Assembly (NCBI RefSeq): GCF_034424805.1
Contig: NZ_JAXOUF010000002.1
Span: 248,001 to 312,000 of the forward strand
DNA: 64,000 nt
Direction: 5' to 3'
DNA from: Labrys sedimenti
GTDB taxonomy: Bacteria > Pseudomonadota > Alphaproteobacteria > Rhizobiales > Labraceae
This document shows, piece after piece, positions 33,985-42,876 of this stretch. The notes under the pieces are model-generated. The model was not told the DNA's origin. It saw only the letters and a list, made by a program, of their open reading frames with translations, and did not search any database. A program made the position numbers and the translations under genes. The first letter of the stretch is position 1; each line of letters begins with the position of its first letter.

Positions 33985-34009
33985 CCCAAGGAAACGTCTT
34001 GCTCCCAGG

Positions 34010-35176
34010 ATGAACATGCCCCTTCGCTATACGCCCGCCGAACTCACCGCCAAGCTGGTCTCCTTCGACACGGTGAGTTCGCGTTCCAATCTGGCGCTGA
34101 TCGATTTCGTCGCCGATTATCTCGCGGGACATGGCGTCGAGAGCATCCGCCTGCCCAATGCCACCGGCGACAAGGCCGCTCTTCTGGCTACTATCGGCCC
34201 GACGGATCGGCCGGGTGTGGTGCTTTCCGGCCATGTCGACGTGGTGCCGGTGGAGGGCCAGGCCTGGACGGCGCCGGCCTTCGAGGCGCGGCTGGAGGGC
34301 GAGCGCCTTTACGGCCGGGGCACCTGCGACATGAAGGGTTTCGTCGCCACTGCGCTTGCCCTGGTGCCCGACTTCCTGGCGATGAAGCTCAAGGCACCCA
34401 TTCACATCGCCATCTCCTATGACGAGGAAATCTCCTGCCTCGGCAGCCTCGACATGATCGCCCGCTTCGACCGGGACCTGCCTTTGCCGCGCGCCTGCAT
34501 CGTCGGGGAGCCGACGCTGATGGAAGTGGTGGATGCGCAGAAATCGCTCGCCGGCTATCTCACCCGCATCACCGGCCGGCCCGCCCATTCGGCCATGCCG
34601 GCCCTCGGCGCCAACGCCTTGCATGCGGCCGCCCGTATCATCAGCCATCTCGACGACATCGCCGACGAGCTGCAGGCGGCCGGCGACCCCTCGGGCCGGT
34701 TCGAGCCGGGCTATTCCACCGTGCAGGCCGGCCTCATCCAGGCCGGCAAGGCCATCAACATCGTGCCGGACGAGGCGCGCATCGTCTGGGAATGCCGTGG
34801 CCTGCCCTCCCTGCCGGTGGAGTTCGTGCCGGACCGGATCCGTGCCTTCAGCCAGGAAATCGTGCTGCCGCGGCTGAGGCGCAACGCACCCGAGGCGGAT
34901 ATCGTCACCGAACTCGACGTGGCGGTGCCGGCGCTCTCGCCCGAGCCCGGCTCCTATGCCGAGACGCTGGCCCTGCGCCTTGCCGGGCGCAACCGGACCC
35001 AGGCCGTTTCCTACGGCACCGAGGCCGGTCATTTCCAGCTCGCCGGCATTCCCACCGTGATCTGCGGTCCGGGCTCGATCAAGCAGGCACATGGCGCCGA
35101 TGAATGGATCGCCCTGTCCGAGCTCGAGGCCTGTGCCAGCTTCCTCAGGCGGCTCGGCCAGACGCTGGAGGTTTGA
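34010..35176 (+). CDS. argE: Acetylornithine deacetylase
   Basis: A 388-residue M20 peptidase-family enzyme. Motifs are VVLSGHVDVVPVEGQAW, LYGRGTCDMKGFVA (bridging Asp), ISYDEEISCLGS (catalytic and metal Glu), VGEPTLMEVV, GRPAHSAMPALGANAL and YGTEAGHFQLAGIPTVICGPG. It releases acetate from N-acetylornithine, the step before argF. ATG 34010 or 34016 may be the start. Its position beside argD-argF supports the assignment over other M20 members. Confidence 0.92.
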   Translation: MNMPLRYTPAELTAKLVSFDTVSSRSNLALIDFVADYLAGHGVESIRLPNATGDKAALLATIGPTDRPGVVLSGHVDVVPVEGQAWTAPAFEARLEGERLYGRGTCDMKGFVATALALVPDFLAMKLKAPIHIAISYDEEISCLGSLDMIARFDRDLPLPRACIVGEPTLMEVVDAQKSLAGYLTRITGRPAHSAMPALGANALHAAARIISHLDDIADELQAAGDPSGRFEPGYSTVQAGLIQAGKAINIVPDEARIVWECRGLPSLPVEFVPDRIRAFSQEIVLPRLRRNAPEADIVTELDVAVPALSPEPGSYAETLALRLAGRNRTQAVSYGTEAGHFQLAGIPTVICGPGSIKQAHGADEWIALSELEACASFLRRLGQTLEV

Positions 35177-35180
35177 GGTG

Positions 35181-35780
35181 ATGTTCTACGAGCCGCGCAA
35201 GGGCGACCACGGCCTGCCCCATGATCCGTTCAAGGCCTTGGTGACGCCGCGCCCGATCGGCTGGATCACCACGATGTCGGCCGCCGGAGCCATCAATCTG
35301 GCGCCGTTCTCCTTCTTCAACGCCTTCCAGTCGCGCCCGCATCTCGTCGGCTTCGCCGCCGATGGCCGCAAGGACAGCGTTGTCTTCGCCGAGGAGACGC
35401 GTGAATTCGTCTGCAACCTCGTCACCGAGGATTTGATCGACGCGATGAACGCCACCTCCGCGAGGCTGCCGCGCGGGCAGAACGAAATGGAGCATGCCCG
35501 GCTCGAAGCCGCGCCCTCGCGCCTGGTGAAACCGCCGCGTGTGGCGCGGGCTGCCGCCGCGCTGGAGTGCCGCTGGACCCAGACGATCCATCTCGTCGAT
35601 GCGGAGGGCGGCCCGAGCGACGCCTGGCTCGTGTGCGGCGAGGTGGTCGGCATCCATGTCGACGACCGCTTCATTCGCGATGGCCGCGTCGATACCGCCG
35701 CGATGCGCGTGGTCTCGCGCCTGGGCTATCGGGACTATTCCGTAGTGGAAAGCACGTTTGAACTGGAGCGCCCGGCCTAG
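35181..35780 (+). CDS. Flavin reductase-like FMN-binding protein
   Basis: 199 residues from MFYEPRKGDHGLPHDPFKALVTPRPIGWITT, with GAGGTG directly upstream; the longer frame overlaps argE and is rejected. APFSFFNAFQSRPHLVGFA and FVCNLVTEDLIDAMNATSARL are the split-barrel FMN-binding features. The flavin reductase/DIM6-NTAB family reduces flavins or acts as small oxidoreductases. The partner is unknown. Confidence 0.87.
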   Translation: MFYEPRKGDHGLPHDPFKALVTPRPIGWITTMSAAGAINLAPFSFFNAFQSRPHLVGFAADGRKDSVVFAEETREFVCNLVTEDLIDAMNATSARLPRGQNEMEHARLEAAPSRLVKPPRVARAAAALECRWTQTIHLVDAEGGPSDAWLVCGEVVGIHVDDRFIRDGRVDTAAMRVVSRLGYRDYSVVESTFELERPA

Positions 35781-35924
35781 CGCTCGCTTGCATCTTCAGT
35801 GGTGGGAGGTAATTGTTACCTCTCTATAGTGACGAATCTTGGGGCGGGCGCTGGTATGATCGGGGGCCGACGCAAGATGTTGGTTGCGTTGACGTCGATC
35901 CAGTTACGCACAAGCGGAGGCTCC

Positions 35925-36350
35925 ATGCTCAAGGAATTCAAAGAATTTGCCCTCAAAGGCAATGTCGTCGACCTTGCCATCGGTGTGATCATCGGTGCGG
36001 CGTTCGGTCTGATCGTCACCTCGCTGGTCGACGACATCATCATGCCGGTGATCGGTGCCGTCATCGGAAACGTCGACTTTTCAAATTTGTATGTCCGCCT
36101 GAGTTCCGCGATTCCTGATGGCTTGTCGCTCGATGATGCGCGCAAAGCCGGTGCTGTCTTCGCCTATGGCAAATTCATCACGGTCACAGTTAAGTTCCTC
36201 ATTATAGCCTTCGCGCTCTTCCTGGTTGTGAAAGGCATCAACCGCGTCAAGAATCTGAAGCCTGCGGCCGAGGCAGCTCCTGAGGCGCCTCCGCCGCCGG
36301 CCGACATCCAGCTGCTGACGGAAATCCGCGACCTGCTCGCCAGAAGGTAG
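35925..36350 (+). CDS. mscL: Large-conductance mechanosensitive channel
   Basis: A 141-residue protein starting MLKEFKEFALKGNVVDLAIG, with GGAGG upstream. TM1 (VVDLAIGVIIGAAFGLIVTSL), a periplasmic loop, TM2 (ITVTVKFLIIAFALFLVVKGIN) and the C-terminal helix (IQLLTEIRDLLARR) are all present. A homopentamer in the inner membrane opens on hypo-osmotic shock. Confidence 0.96.
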   Translation: MLKEFKEFALKGNVVDLAIGVIIGAAFGLIVTSLVDDIIMPVIGAVIGNVDFSNLYVRLSSAIPDGLSLDDARKAGAVFAYGKFITVTVKFLIIAFALFLVVKGINRVKNLKPAAEAAPEAPPPPADIQLLTEIRDLLARR

Positions 36351-36360
36351 GCCCATCATG

Positions 36361-36395
36361 CGGCAGCCTTTTCCGTACGTCGGGAGAGGCTGCCG
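36361..36395. terminator. Hairpins after mscL
   Basis: CGGCAGCCT pairs with AGGCTGCCG; an adjacent CCGGCATTCATGCATGCCGG-type palindrome (36393-36412) follows. There is no U-tract. They start about 10 bp after the mscL stop and probably mark its 3' end. Confidence 0.5.
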
Positions 36396-36495
36396 GCATT
36401 CATGCATGCCGGCGATGGAAACCATTCCAAGTTTTGGTTTCTGCCGCTTGCACTGATGTCATAAAGTCCGGCATTCCCATTGCAAGGATGATGCC

Positions 36496-37695
36496 GTGAC
36501 TGCCGCCGTCGAGACGATTCCCGCCGCCCCCTCCTTCCTCGATGGCCTCAGGCCGGAAGCGCTCGACGCACCGGAAAGCGGCATCGTCGAGGTGATGAAT
36601 TACGGGCGTACGCGCCAGGGCATGATCCCGCTCTGGGCCGGCGAGGGCGACGTGCCGACGCCGGCCTTCATCACCGAGGCGGCGACACGGTCACTGGCCG
36701 CCGGCGAGACTTTCTATACCTGGCAGCGCGGCATTCCCGATCTGCGCGAAGCCCTGGCACGCTACCATACCAATCTCTTCGGCACGCCGTTCTCGGCCGA
36801 CCGCTTCTTCGTCACCCAGTCCGGCATGCATGCGATCCAGACCGCGGTTCGCCTGATCGCCGGGGTCGGCGACGAGGTGATCGTGCCGACACCGGCCTGG
36901 CCAAATTTCGCGGCGGCCATCGGCGTGGCTGGCGCCAAGCCGGTGATGGTGCCCCAGATCTTCACCGAGCAGGGCTGGAAGCTCGATTTCCAGCGCCTCG
37001 CCGATGCCATCACGCCGCGTACTCGCGGCATCTTCATCAATTCGCCGTCCAATCCCACCGGCTGGGTCGCCACCGCGGAGGATATCGCCTTCGTGCTCGA
37101 TCTGGCGCGCCGGCACGGGCTGTGGATCTTTGCCGACGAGATCTATACGCGTTTCCACTATGCCGGCGGCCGCGCCCCTTCCTTCCGCGACATCCGCACG
37201 CCGGAGGATCGCATCATCTTCACCGACACTTTCTCCAAGAACTGGGCGATGACGGGCTGGCGCATCGGCTGGATCGAAGCGCCGCCCGAACTCGGGCAGA
37301 CCATCGAGAACCTCCTGCAGTATTCCACCTCGGGCGTGGCCACCTTCCTGCAGCGTGCCGGCATCGCGGCATTGGAGCGGGGCGAGAGCTTCGTCGAGCA
37401 CCAGATCGCCCGCGCCCGCCAGGGCCGCGACATCGTCATCAACGGCCTGAGCGCCACCGGCAAGGTGCGCTTCGCTCCGGCGAGCGGCGCCTTCTATCTG
37501 TTCTTCTCCGTCGAGGGGAAGCCGGATGTGCGCCGCCTGGGGCTAGAGATCGTCGATCAGGCCAATGTCGGCCTTGCGCCCGGCACGGCCTTCGGGGCCG
37601 GCGGCGAGGGTTTCATGCGGCTGTGCTATCTGCGCAGCCCCGAGCAGGTCCAGGTCGCCACTCAGCGCCTGGTCGACTGGCTGGAGAAGATCTGA
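36496..37695 (+). CDS. Class I/II pyridoxal phosphate aminotransferase
   Basis: 399 residues from the GTG at 36496, with AAGGA upstream. Motifs are YTWQRGIPDLREALARYH, FVTQSGMHAIQTAVRLI, PTPAWPNF, FINSPSNPTGWV, WIFADEIYTRFHY and the PLP lysine in TDTFSKNWAMTGWRIGW. It belongs with aspartate-type aminotransferases; the amino donor is not deducible. It is convergent with the TPR gene across an inverted-arm repeat. Confidence 0.9.
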   Translation: MTAAVETIPAAPSFLDGLRPEALDAPESGIVEVMNYGRTRQGMIPLWAGEGDVPTPAFITEAATRSLAAGETFYTWQRGIPDLREALARYHTNLFGTPFSADRFFVTQSGMHAIQTAVRLIAGVGDEVIVPTPAWPNFAAAIGVAGAKPVMVPQIFTEQGWKLDFQRLADAITPRTRGIFINSPSNPTGWVATAEDIAFVLDLARRHGLWIFADEIYTRFHYAGGRAPSFRDIRTPEDRIIFTDTFSKNWAMTGWRIGWIEAPPELGQTIENLLQYSTSGVATFLQRAGIAALERGESFVEHQIARARQGRDIVINGLSATGKVRFAPASGAFYLFFSVEGKPDVRRLGLEIVDQANVGLAPGTAFGAGGEGFMRLCYLRSPEQVQVATQRLVDWLEKI

Positions 37696-37700
37696 GGAGC

Positions 37701-37816
37701 GCAAGAGGCGGACAAGGTGTCCGCGGTCCCAGCCGCGCCGTTTCCTGCGTGACCTCGGCAAGGTTTGCGCTGCAACCGCCAAGGCTGGGACCGCGGACGT
37801 CCCGCCCGCCTCTTGC
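37701..37816. repeat. Paired-inverted-arm element between convergent genes
   Basis: Two 34-bp arms (37701-37734 and 37783-37816) are inverted repeats matching at 29 of 34 positions, separated by 48 bp. Each arm contains a small palindromic core around GTCCGC/GCGGAC. The element begins 5 bp after the aminotransferase stop and fills much of the gap to the convergent TPR gene. An arm-like fragment is present at 33955. Confidence 0.75.
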
Positions 37817-37869
37817 TTTCCCACAAGTCCGGCACTCCCGGAGGTGGCCGAGGTTCGCTCTTGCCGGAT

Positions 37870-39096
37870 TTAAGGTTTTGCCCCGAGCCGGGACAGGCCG
37901 CCCTTGGCCGGCTTGTTGGCGGGGTCGAGCTCCAGCGCCTTGTTGAAATCGGCAATGGCGTCGTCACGCTCGCCCCGGCTCTCATGGATGCGCGCGCGCG
38001 TGACGAAATAGTCGGTGACGTGGCTGTCGGCGGCGATGGCGGCGTCGGCATCGCGCAGCGCCTCGTCATAGCGATCGGCGGCAAGGTAGGTCAGGGCTCG
38101 TTCATTGAGGGTGTCGGGCTTGTCCTTGGTGAGCTCCAGCGCCTTGGCAAGGTCCGACAGGGCATTGTCGTAGTCCCCGAGCTCGCGCCAGATGATGCCG
38201 CGCGAGACATAGGCCTGGTCGCTGCTCGGTTGTTCGCGGATGGTCTCGTCATAATCGGCCATCGCCTCATCATAGCGATGCAGGGCGGCGAAAAGCTGTC
38301 CGCGTTCCAGGCGGGCGGAAGGGAAATTGGTATCGAGCGCGAGCGCCTTGGTATAGTCGGTGATGGCGGCTTCGGTATCGCCGAGCTGCCACTGCACGAA
38401 AGCGCGGCTGAAATAGGCGGAATCGAACTCGCTGTCGAGGTCGAGCGCCTTCTGCAGGTCCTCCAGGGCACGGGTATAGTCCTTCATCTCGATGAGGGAA
38501 CGGGCCCTGGCGTAAAAGGCGTTCTTGTAGGTCTTGTCGAGCCGGATGGCCTGCGTGTAGTCGTCGATGGCGGCCATGTGCTCCTCGAGGGCGCGATGGG
38601 CATCGCCACGGCCCTTATAGGCCTCTTCCTCGCGGCCGTTGAGTGCGATGGCCGCATCGAAATCCTTGATCGCCTCCTCGTTGCGATCGAACTGGAGCAA
38701 CGCAAAGCCGCGATTGATCAGCGGAAGCGCCGAGCGCCGGTTGACGGCGATCACGGCAGCATAATCGGCCAGCGCGGCATCCATTTCCCCGAGGCGGGAC
38801 TGGGCATCGGCCCGCGCGGTCAGGCTGGCGGCATCACGCGGGCGCAATTCCAGCGCGGCACTGAAATCCGCCACCGCCTTGGCGTCGTCGCTGTTCTCCG
38901 CATAGGCCTGCCCACGCCGGAAATACACCAGCGCGCGGGTCGACTTGGCCAGTTTCCGGTCGAGCAATTGCGTGCAGGCGGGAATGCGCTGCTCGGACGC
39001 TCCTTTCGAGCAATCCCTGTCGGCGCTGTCGGCGAGAGCGGGCGTGCCGGCGCAAAGGGCAAGCAGGACAAGGGCGGGGCGCAGAAAAGCGGTCAT
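37870..39096 (-). CDS. Secreted tetratricopeptide-repeat protein
   Basis: 408 residues from MTAFLRPALVLLALCAGTPALA/DS (signal peptide); the frame extends upstream into a repeat and that part is rejected. After an N-terminal segment with two Cys (DRDCSKGASEQRIPACTQLL), about ten tandem 34-residue TPR units follow (for example FRRGQAYAENSDDAKAVADF, TRARIHESRGERDDAIADFN). It is probably a periplasmic scaffold protein; partners are unknown. Confidence 0.87.
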   Translation of the reverse strand: MTAFLRPALVLLALCAGTPALADSADRDCSKGASEQRIPACTQLLDRKLAKSTRALVYFRRGQAYAENSDDAKAVADFSAALELRPRDAASLTARADAQSRLGEMDAALADYAAVIAVNRRSALPLINRGFALLQFDRNEEAIKDFDAAIALNGREEEAYKGRGDAHRALEEHMAAIDDYTQAIRLDKTYKNAFYARARSLIEMKDYTRALEDLQKALDLDSEFDSAYFSRAFVQWQLGDTEAAITDYTKALALDTNFPSARLERGQLFAALHRYDEAMADYDETIREQPSSDQAYVSRGIIWRELGDYDNALSDLAKALELTKDKPDTLNERALTYLAADRYDEALRDADAAIAADSHVTDYFVTRARIHESRGERDDAIADFNKALELDPANKPAKGGLSRLGAKP

Positions 39097-39146
39097 ACCG
39101 GGCACGGTTCCACTGGCGGGGAGAGAAGGAAAAGCTGGCACAGCCT

Positions 39147-39250
39147 CTATAGCGTTTTGCGATTTGACGGAGTCATTTCGAATCGCAAAGACGCGTCGAA
39201 ACAAGGAGCTAGAGCAAAGTGCGGTTCGGAGAAACCGCACTTTGCTCTAG
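39147..39250 (+). repeat. RIME-like two-hairpin repeat, copy C (reference copy)
   Basis: The best-preserved copy, 104 bp from CTATAGCGTTTTGCG to TTTGCTCTAG. Palindrome 1 pairs TTTGCGATT with AATCGCAAA. A conserved link carries GACGCGTCG. Palindrome 2 has 16-bp perfect arms (AGAGCAAAGTGCGGTT / AACCGCACTTTGCTCT) around a 6-nt loop. It lies between the divergent TPR and cold-shock genes. Confidence 0.85.
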
Positions 39251-39501
39251 ACCAAGCCGTGGCAGCTGGGAATGGCAGAACTGTGATCTTTCCCGCCTCT
39301 TAAGCCTGCTGAGGCCACGCCCTTGTGAATTTCGACAAACCTGTGTTATCGATTTAGCGTCATTTGGCCGGACGACTGGGCCGGTGCGTTCATGTTCGAG
39401 CAGGGCGCACGTTCAGGACACCTCCCCAAATTTCGCAAAACCGGGCGGAGCACGGATTTCCGTGGGACGCCCATGCTTTGGAACGAAGTAAAGGACTATC
39501 G

Positions 39502-39711
39502 ATGAGCACGGGAACCGTAAAATGGTTCAACACCCAGAAGGGTTACGGCTTTATTCAGCCCGATGACGGGGGGCGCGACGTGTTCGTGCACATCACCGCC
39601 GTCGAGCGCGCCGGTCTGCCCGAACTGCGTGAAGGCCAGAAGATCGGTTACGAGATCCTGACGGATCGCAAGACGGGCAAGGCGGCAGCCGGCAATCTCA
39701 AGGCTGTGTGA
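39502..39711 (+). CDS. Cold-shock protein (CspA family)
   Basis: A 69-residue single cold-shock domain: GTVKWFNTQKGYGFIQPDDGG (RNP1-like KGYGFI), DVFVHITAVERAG (RNP2-like VFVHI) and GQKIGYEIL. It binds single-stranded nucleic acid and acts as an RNA chaperone. The start ATG 39502 gives the standard N-terminus; a longer open frame upstream is the 5' leader. The 250-bp upstream region between the repeat and the ATG probably includes a long 5' UTR, as in other cspA genes. Confidence 0.93.
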   Translation: MSTGTVKWFNTQKGYGFIQPDDGGRDVFVHITAVERAGLPELREGQKIGYEILTDRKTGKAAAGNLKAV

Positions 39712-40063
39712 CCCGACAAGCATCTTCAGGCGGAGGGGTTACCGGTTCGCGTGAAGGCAATCGACGATAACAAGAATGGAGAGCCTCTCCGCGTCGCATG
39801 ACCGGAAGTCCTCTCACTCAATCCCATTCAGAGGCGCGCTCCGGCGCGTCTTTTTTATTGGCTGCAGCACCGTGTGCCGAAAATAGCGCTTCACGAAGTG
39901 CTGAACCACCTTACCATTTGATCATTTGTGATGGCCGGCAAAGGATGCTCAATATCCTTTCGCTTGGGGGCGGACGAGAGGGTTGTATTAACCTTAATTC
40001 CGCATGGTCGAAGGCAATGGATTCCTCGCCTGGCCGATGGCGTATTTCTGAAAGGCCGTCTTC
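39712..40063. other. Gap between cold-shock gene and ABC transporter gene
   Basis: The gap contains the terminator at 39832-39856, about 120 nt past the cold-shock stop, and then an AT-richer stretch before the transporter gene. Short frames here (such as 39798-40067) show no coding pattern. Confidence 0.5.
39832..39856 (+). terminator. Rho-independent terminator downstream of the cold-shock gene
   Basis: A GC-rich hairpin (GGCGCG ... CGCGTC with one G-T pair) followed by TTTTTT at 39851-39856. It is about 120 nt past the cold-shock stop, implying a long 3' UTR. Confidence 0.65.
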
Positions 40064-42187
40064 ATGATCCGACTCCTCGCGGGCCTCTCTGGTCTCGCTA
40101 CCCTCACTTTTGTGGCCGGCAGCGTATTGGGGGCGGTGCCCTTCTATCTGCCCATCCTATCGTTGGTAGTCACAGGGGTATTATTGGTCGCGGATGGTGC
40201 GCTTGTATCGACCAGCCGCGTACCGTTGGTGATGCGCTTTTTGATCGGGCTGTTCGCTTTTTCCTTCATTGTGCTGGCCGGCCTAGTCTGGGCCGATGAA
40301 GCAGGCTTGGTGTCCGAGGCGTTGCAGTCGTTTCTGCCGCGAACTTCGTCGCCCATTATCGCAGCAATCCTGGTAATCGTGCATCTGCTGATCTGCTACG
40401 TCCCGGTGGTCCGTCGGATCATCGACATGGCCAACCCATTTTTCGAGGCCGGAACTCCGACACGGCTGAGCATGGGCTATCTCGGTTCCTGGCCGATGAG
40501 CCTGCGTACCCTGGGTCTCGGCCTATTCGCGATCATCATCGTTCTCAATGTCATCCAAGTCTATCTGTTGGTGCGGTTCAACTATTGGCAGAATCTGTTC
40601 TTTACCGCGCTCCAACAGAAGGACGGGCCTGTATTCTGGACGCAGTTGGCCGTTTTCTCCATGCTTGCAACAGTGTGGGTTGTCCGCGGCATGCTGGAAA
40701 TGTATTTTACGGGCGTATTGAAACTCTATTGGCGGCAGTGGCTTTCAGAACGGTATGTCGCACAGTGGCTTTCGGACAAGGTTTCCTATCGTTTGGCACT
40801 GGATAGGAAATCGACTGATAACCCAGATCAGCGTATTTCTGAGGATGTTAGGGATTTTATCGATCAGGTATTTGATTTCTATGTAAATATATTTATGACG
40901 GCTCTTAGCCTATATGCTTTCATACAAATACTATGGCAAATATCGGCGAACTTTCCCTACGGCATTGGCAATTTTGATCTGAGCTCCATACCCGGTTATC
41001 TGGTTTGGGTGGTGTTGATCTATGCAATTGGCATAACCTATCTCACGCATTTGGTGGGGCGCCCGCTTATCGCCCTGCAGTTCCGGTACCAGAAGGTCGA
41101 AGCCGATTTTCGTTACAACCTCGTGCGTGTCCGCGAGAACAGCGAGCAGATTGCATTGCTCCACGGTGAGGAGGTGGAGCAGAGGGGTCTCAAGGAGCGA
41201 TTCGGCGCCATATTTGGGACTGGCCTCAGCGTCCTCTACCGTCGGATCAAACTGACTTGCGTGACCCTGGCCTATGCCCAGGCCAATGTCGTGCTGCCAT
41301 ATCTTCTGCTAGCACCGGCTTATTTTGCCACTCAAAACATGACATTCGGTGTTCTATCGCAGACCTCCGATGCCTTTGGTAATGTTCAGAGCGGGGTCTC
41401 GTTCTTCATCACCTCCTATGCCTCGCTTGCTGTCTTCAAGGCCGTCGTCGACCGCCTCACCACTTTCGATCATGCCATCGAGCAGGCTGACGCGGCGCGC
41501 AATCAGGGGGTCAAAATCGAGCGTGCCGCTGATGCCAACGCCTTGTCTGGCAGCGCCGTCGACATTTTGCTTCCGTCCGGCGAAACGCTGCTGGAGAAGG
41601 TCGGTTTCGATATTCGAAAAGACGAACGCACTCTGGTGACAGGCGCTTCGGGCTCCGGCAAGACCACTTTGTTCCGAGTGCTTGCAGGCATTTGGCCATA
41701 CGGCAAGGGCAAGATCTCGGAGCCGGACGAAGACGCCATTATGCTGCTCCCGCAACGTCCCTATTTCCCACTGGGTACACTGGCCAGGGTGATGGCCTAC
41801 CCGCTGAATGCGGATTCCTTCAGCAAGCAGGAACTTGCTGAGGTGTTGAAAAAAGTGGGGCTGTCGCATCTCACCGACATGCTGGATGTTGAGCAGAACT
41901 GGGCAGGCGTGTTGTCCGGCGGCGAACAGCAGCGTGTGGCAATCGCACGGGCAATCTTACGTAAGCCCAAGTGGCTCCTCCTGGACGAGGCAACCTCGGC
42001 GATGGATGAGAAAAGCGAAGCAAGTGTCTACAACCTGATCAGAGACGCCCTACCTGAAACCACGATCGTTTCCATTGGCCATCGCTCGTCCCTAGCGGCA
42101 CATCACGACCGGCGGTTGGACGTGGTCCGGGAAAACGGTCAATCACGTATCGAGGAACAGCCATTGGCTGCATTCGGAGCAACTTAA
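40064..42187 (+). CDS. ABC transporter with fused membrane and ATPase domains (SbmA/BacA-like, ABCD type)
   Basis: A 707-residue protein. The first 330 residues are hydrophobic, with an extra N-terminal set of spans ahead of an SbmA/BacA-type region (FNYWQNLFFTALQQKD, FYVNIFMTALSLYAFIQILW, VEADFRYNLVRVRENSEQIAL). The ATPase has GASGSGKTT, a Q-loop region MLLPQRPYFPLGTL, LSGGEQQR, WLLLDEATSAMDE and SIGHRSSL. Related proteins move peptides, vitamin B12-like compounds or very-long-chain lipids. Base composition is clearly lower in GC around 40780-40960 than its neighbours, suggesting acquisition. Confidence 0.87.
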   Translation: MIRLLAGLSGLATLTFVAGSVLGAVPFYLPILSLVVTGVLLVADGALVSTSRVPLVMRFLIGLFAFSFIVLAGLVWADEAGLVSEALQSFLPRTSSPIIAAILVIVHLLICYVPVVRRIIDMANPFFEAGTPTRLSMGYLGSWPMSLRTLGLGLFAIIIVLNVIQVYLLVRFNYWQNLFFTALQQKDGPVFWTQLAVFSMLATVWVVRGMLEMYFTGVLKLYWRQWLSERYVAQWLSDKVSYRLALDRKSTDNPDQRISEDVRDFIDQVFDFYVNIFMTALSLYAFIQILWQISANFPYGIGNFDLSSIPGYLVWVVLIYAIGITYLTHLVGRPLIALQFRYQKVEADFRYNLVRVRENSEQIALLHGEEVEQRGLKERFGAIFGTGLSVLYRRIKLTCVTLAYAQANVVLPYLLLAPAYFATQNMTFGVLSQTSDAFGNVQSGVSFFITSYASLAVFKAVVDRLTTFDHAIEQADAARNQGVKIERAADANALSGSAVDILLPSGETLLEKVGFDIRKDERTLVTGASGSGKTTLFRVLAGIWPYGKGKISEPDEDAIMLLPQRPYFPLGTLARVMAYPLNADSFSKQELAEVLKKVGLSHLTDMLDVEQNWAGVLSGGEQQRVAIARAILRKPKWLLLDEATSAMDEKSEASVYNLIRDALPETTIVSIGHRSSLAAHHDRRLDVVRENGQSRIEEQPLAAFGAT

Positions 42188-42205
42188 AGCAGAGGACACA
42201 GCGAC

Positions 42206-42235
42206 AAAAAAGGCCGGTCGAAAGACCGGCCTTTT
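42206..42235. terminator. Bidirectional rho-independent terminator
   Basis: AAAAAGGCCGGTC-GAAA-GACCGGCCTTTT is a perfect hairpin with a tetraloop and A/T runs on both sides. It lies between the convergent ABC transporter and lipoprotein genes and can serve both. Confidence 0.85.
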
Positions 42236-42257
42236 CAATTCTACCCCAAGCCTGTCC

Positions 42258-42722
42258 CTACGCTGCCGGCTGGAACTTCATCTCGCCATAGGGGCCGCGC
42301 AGGGTCAGCGTGTAGCCGTCATAGGACCAGTCGGTCGAGGTGCGCATCACGAACAGGAAGACCTGCTCGTTGTGCATCAGGCGGTCGGCGCATTTGCGCT
42401 TGCTGATGGCGACGGGGCCGATGGCCATGCGCTGGTCGGCGCGCGGAATGATGGTGGCGGACCAGTTGTTGCAGGCCGAGAAGCCGGTGCCGCGATAACT
42501 GTCGGAGACCAGGATGGTCGGCCGGTCGTCCTTGAAGGTCTGGTCCTTGTAGGAGATGGCCGCGAAGGTCCGGTTCATCGGGAAGGGACGGGAGGCCTTA
42601 CTGTCCATGGGCTTGGGCAGAGTCGGCGGCACGTTGTTCGGCGGCACCGAGCCGAACATCGAACAACTCGTCAGGGTCACGGCCGACAGGGCGGCAAGGG
42701 CAAGGGAACGCAGAACGCGCAT
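42258..42722 (-). CDS. META-domain (HslJ-like) lipoprotein
   Basis: 154 residues from MRVLRSLALAALSAVTLTSC, with GGAGGAT upstream; the lipobox LTSC predicts a lipid-anchored protein. The body contains a META-like pattern: RPTILVSDSYRGTGFSACNNWSATII, MAIGPVAISKRKCADRLMHNEQVFLFVM and YTLTLRGPYGEMKF. HslJ-type domains are linked to heat or antibiotic resistance, with no known activity. Confidence 0.75.
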   Translation of the reverse strand: MRVLRSLALAALSAVTLTSCSMFGSVPPNNVPPTLPKPMDSKASRPFPMNRTFAAISYKDQTFKDDRPTILVSDSYRGTGFSACNNWSATIIPRADQRMAIGPVAISKRKCADRLMHNEQVFLFVMRTSTDWSYDGYTLTLRGPYGEMKFQPAA

Positions 42723-42876
42723 CAAATCCTCCGGTTCATTGCCGCGCACGATAGAGGCGGAGCTGAAAAATCGCAACGCGGCTTATACAGGATACACGGC
42801 CTGGAGAGAAAGATGTTCGCCGCCTTCGCACTGTATCCGCCGGAACAGGCCGAAGTCGGGCGCGGCAGCAGCGGTC

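Noticed and set aside
32768..35092. 774-codon minus-strand frame across argF, hslO and argE
   Set aside because: It spans three well-supported genes on the other strand and reads as low-complexity Gly/His/Arg sequence.
39798..40067. 89-codon frame between the cold-shock gene and the ABC transporter
   Set aside because: It contains the cold-shock terminator, has no family resemblance and no convincing SD.
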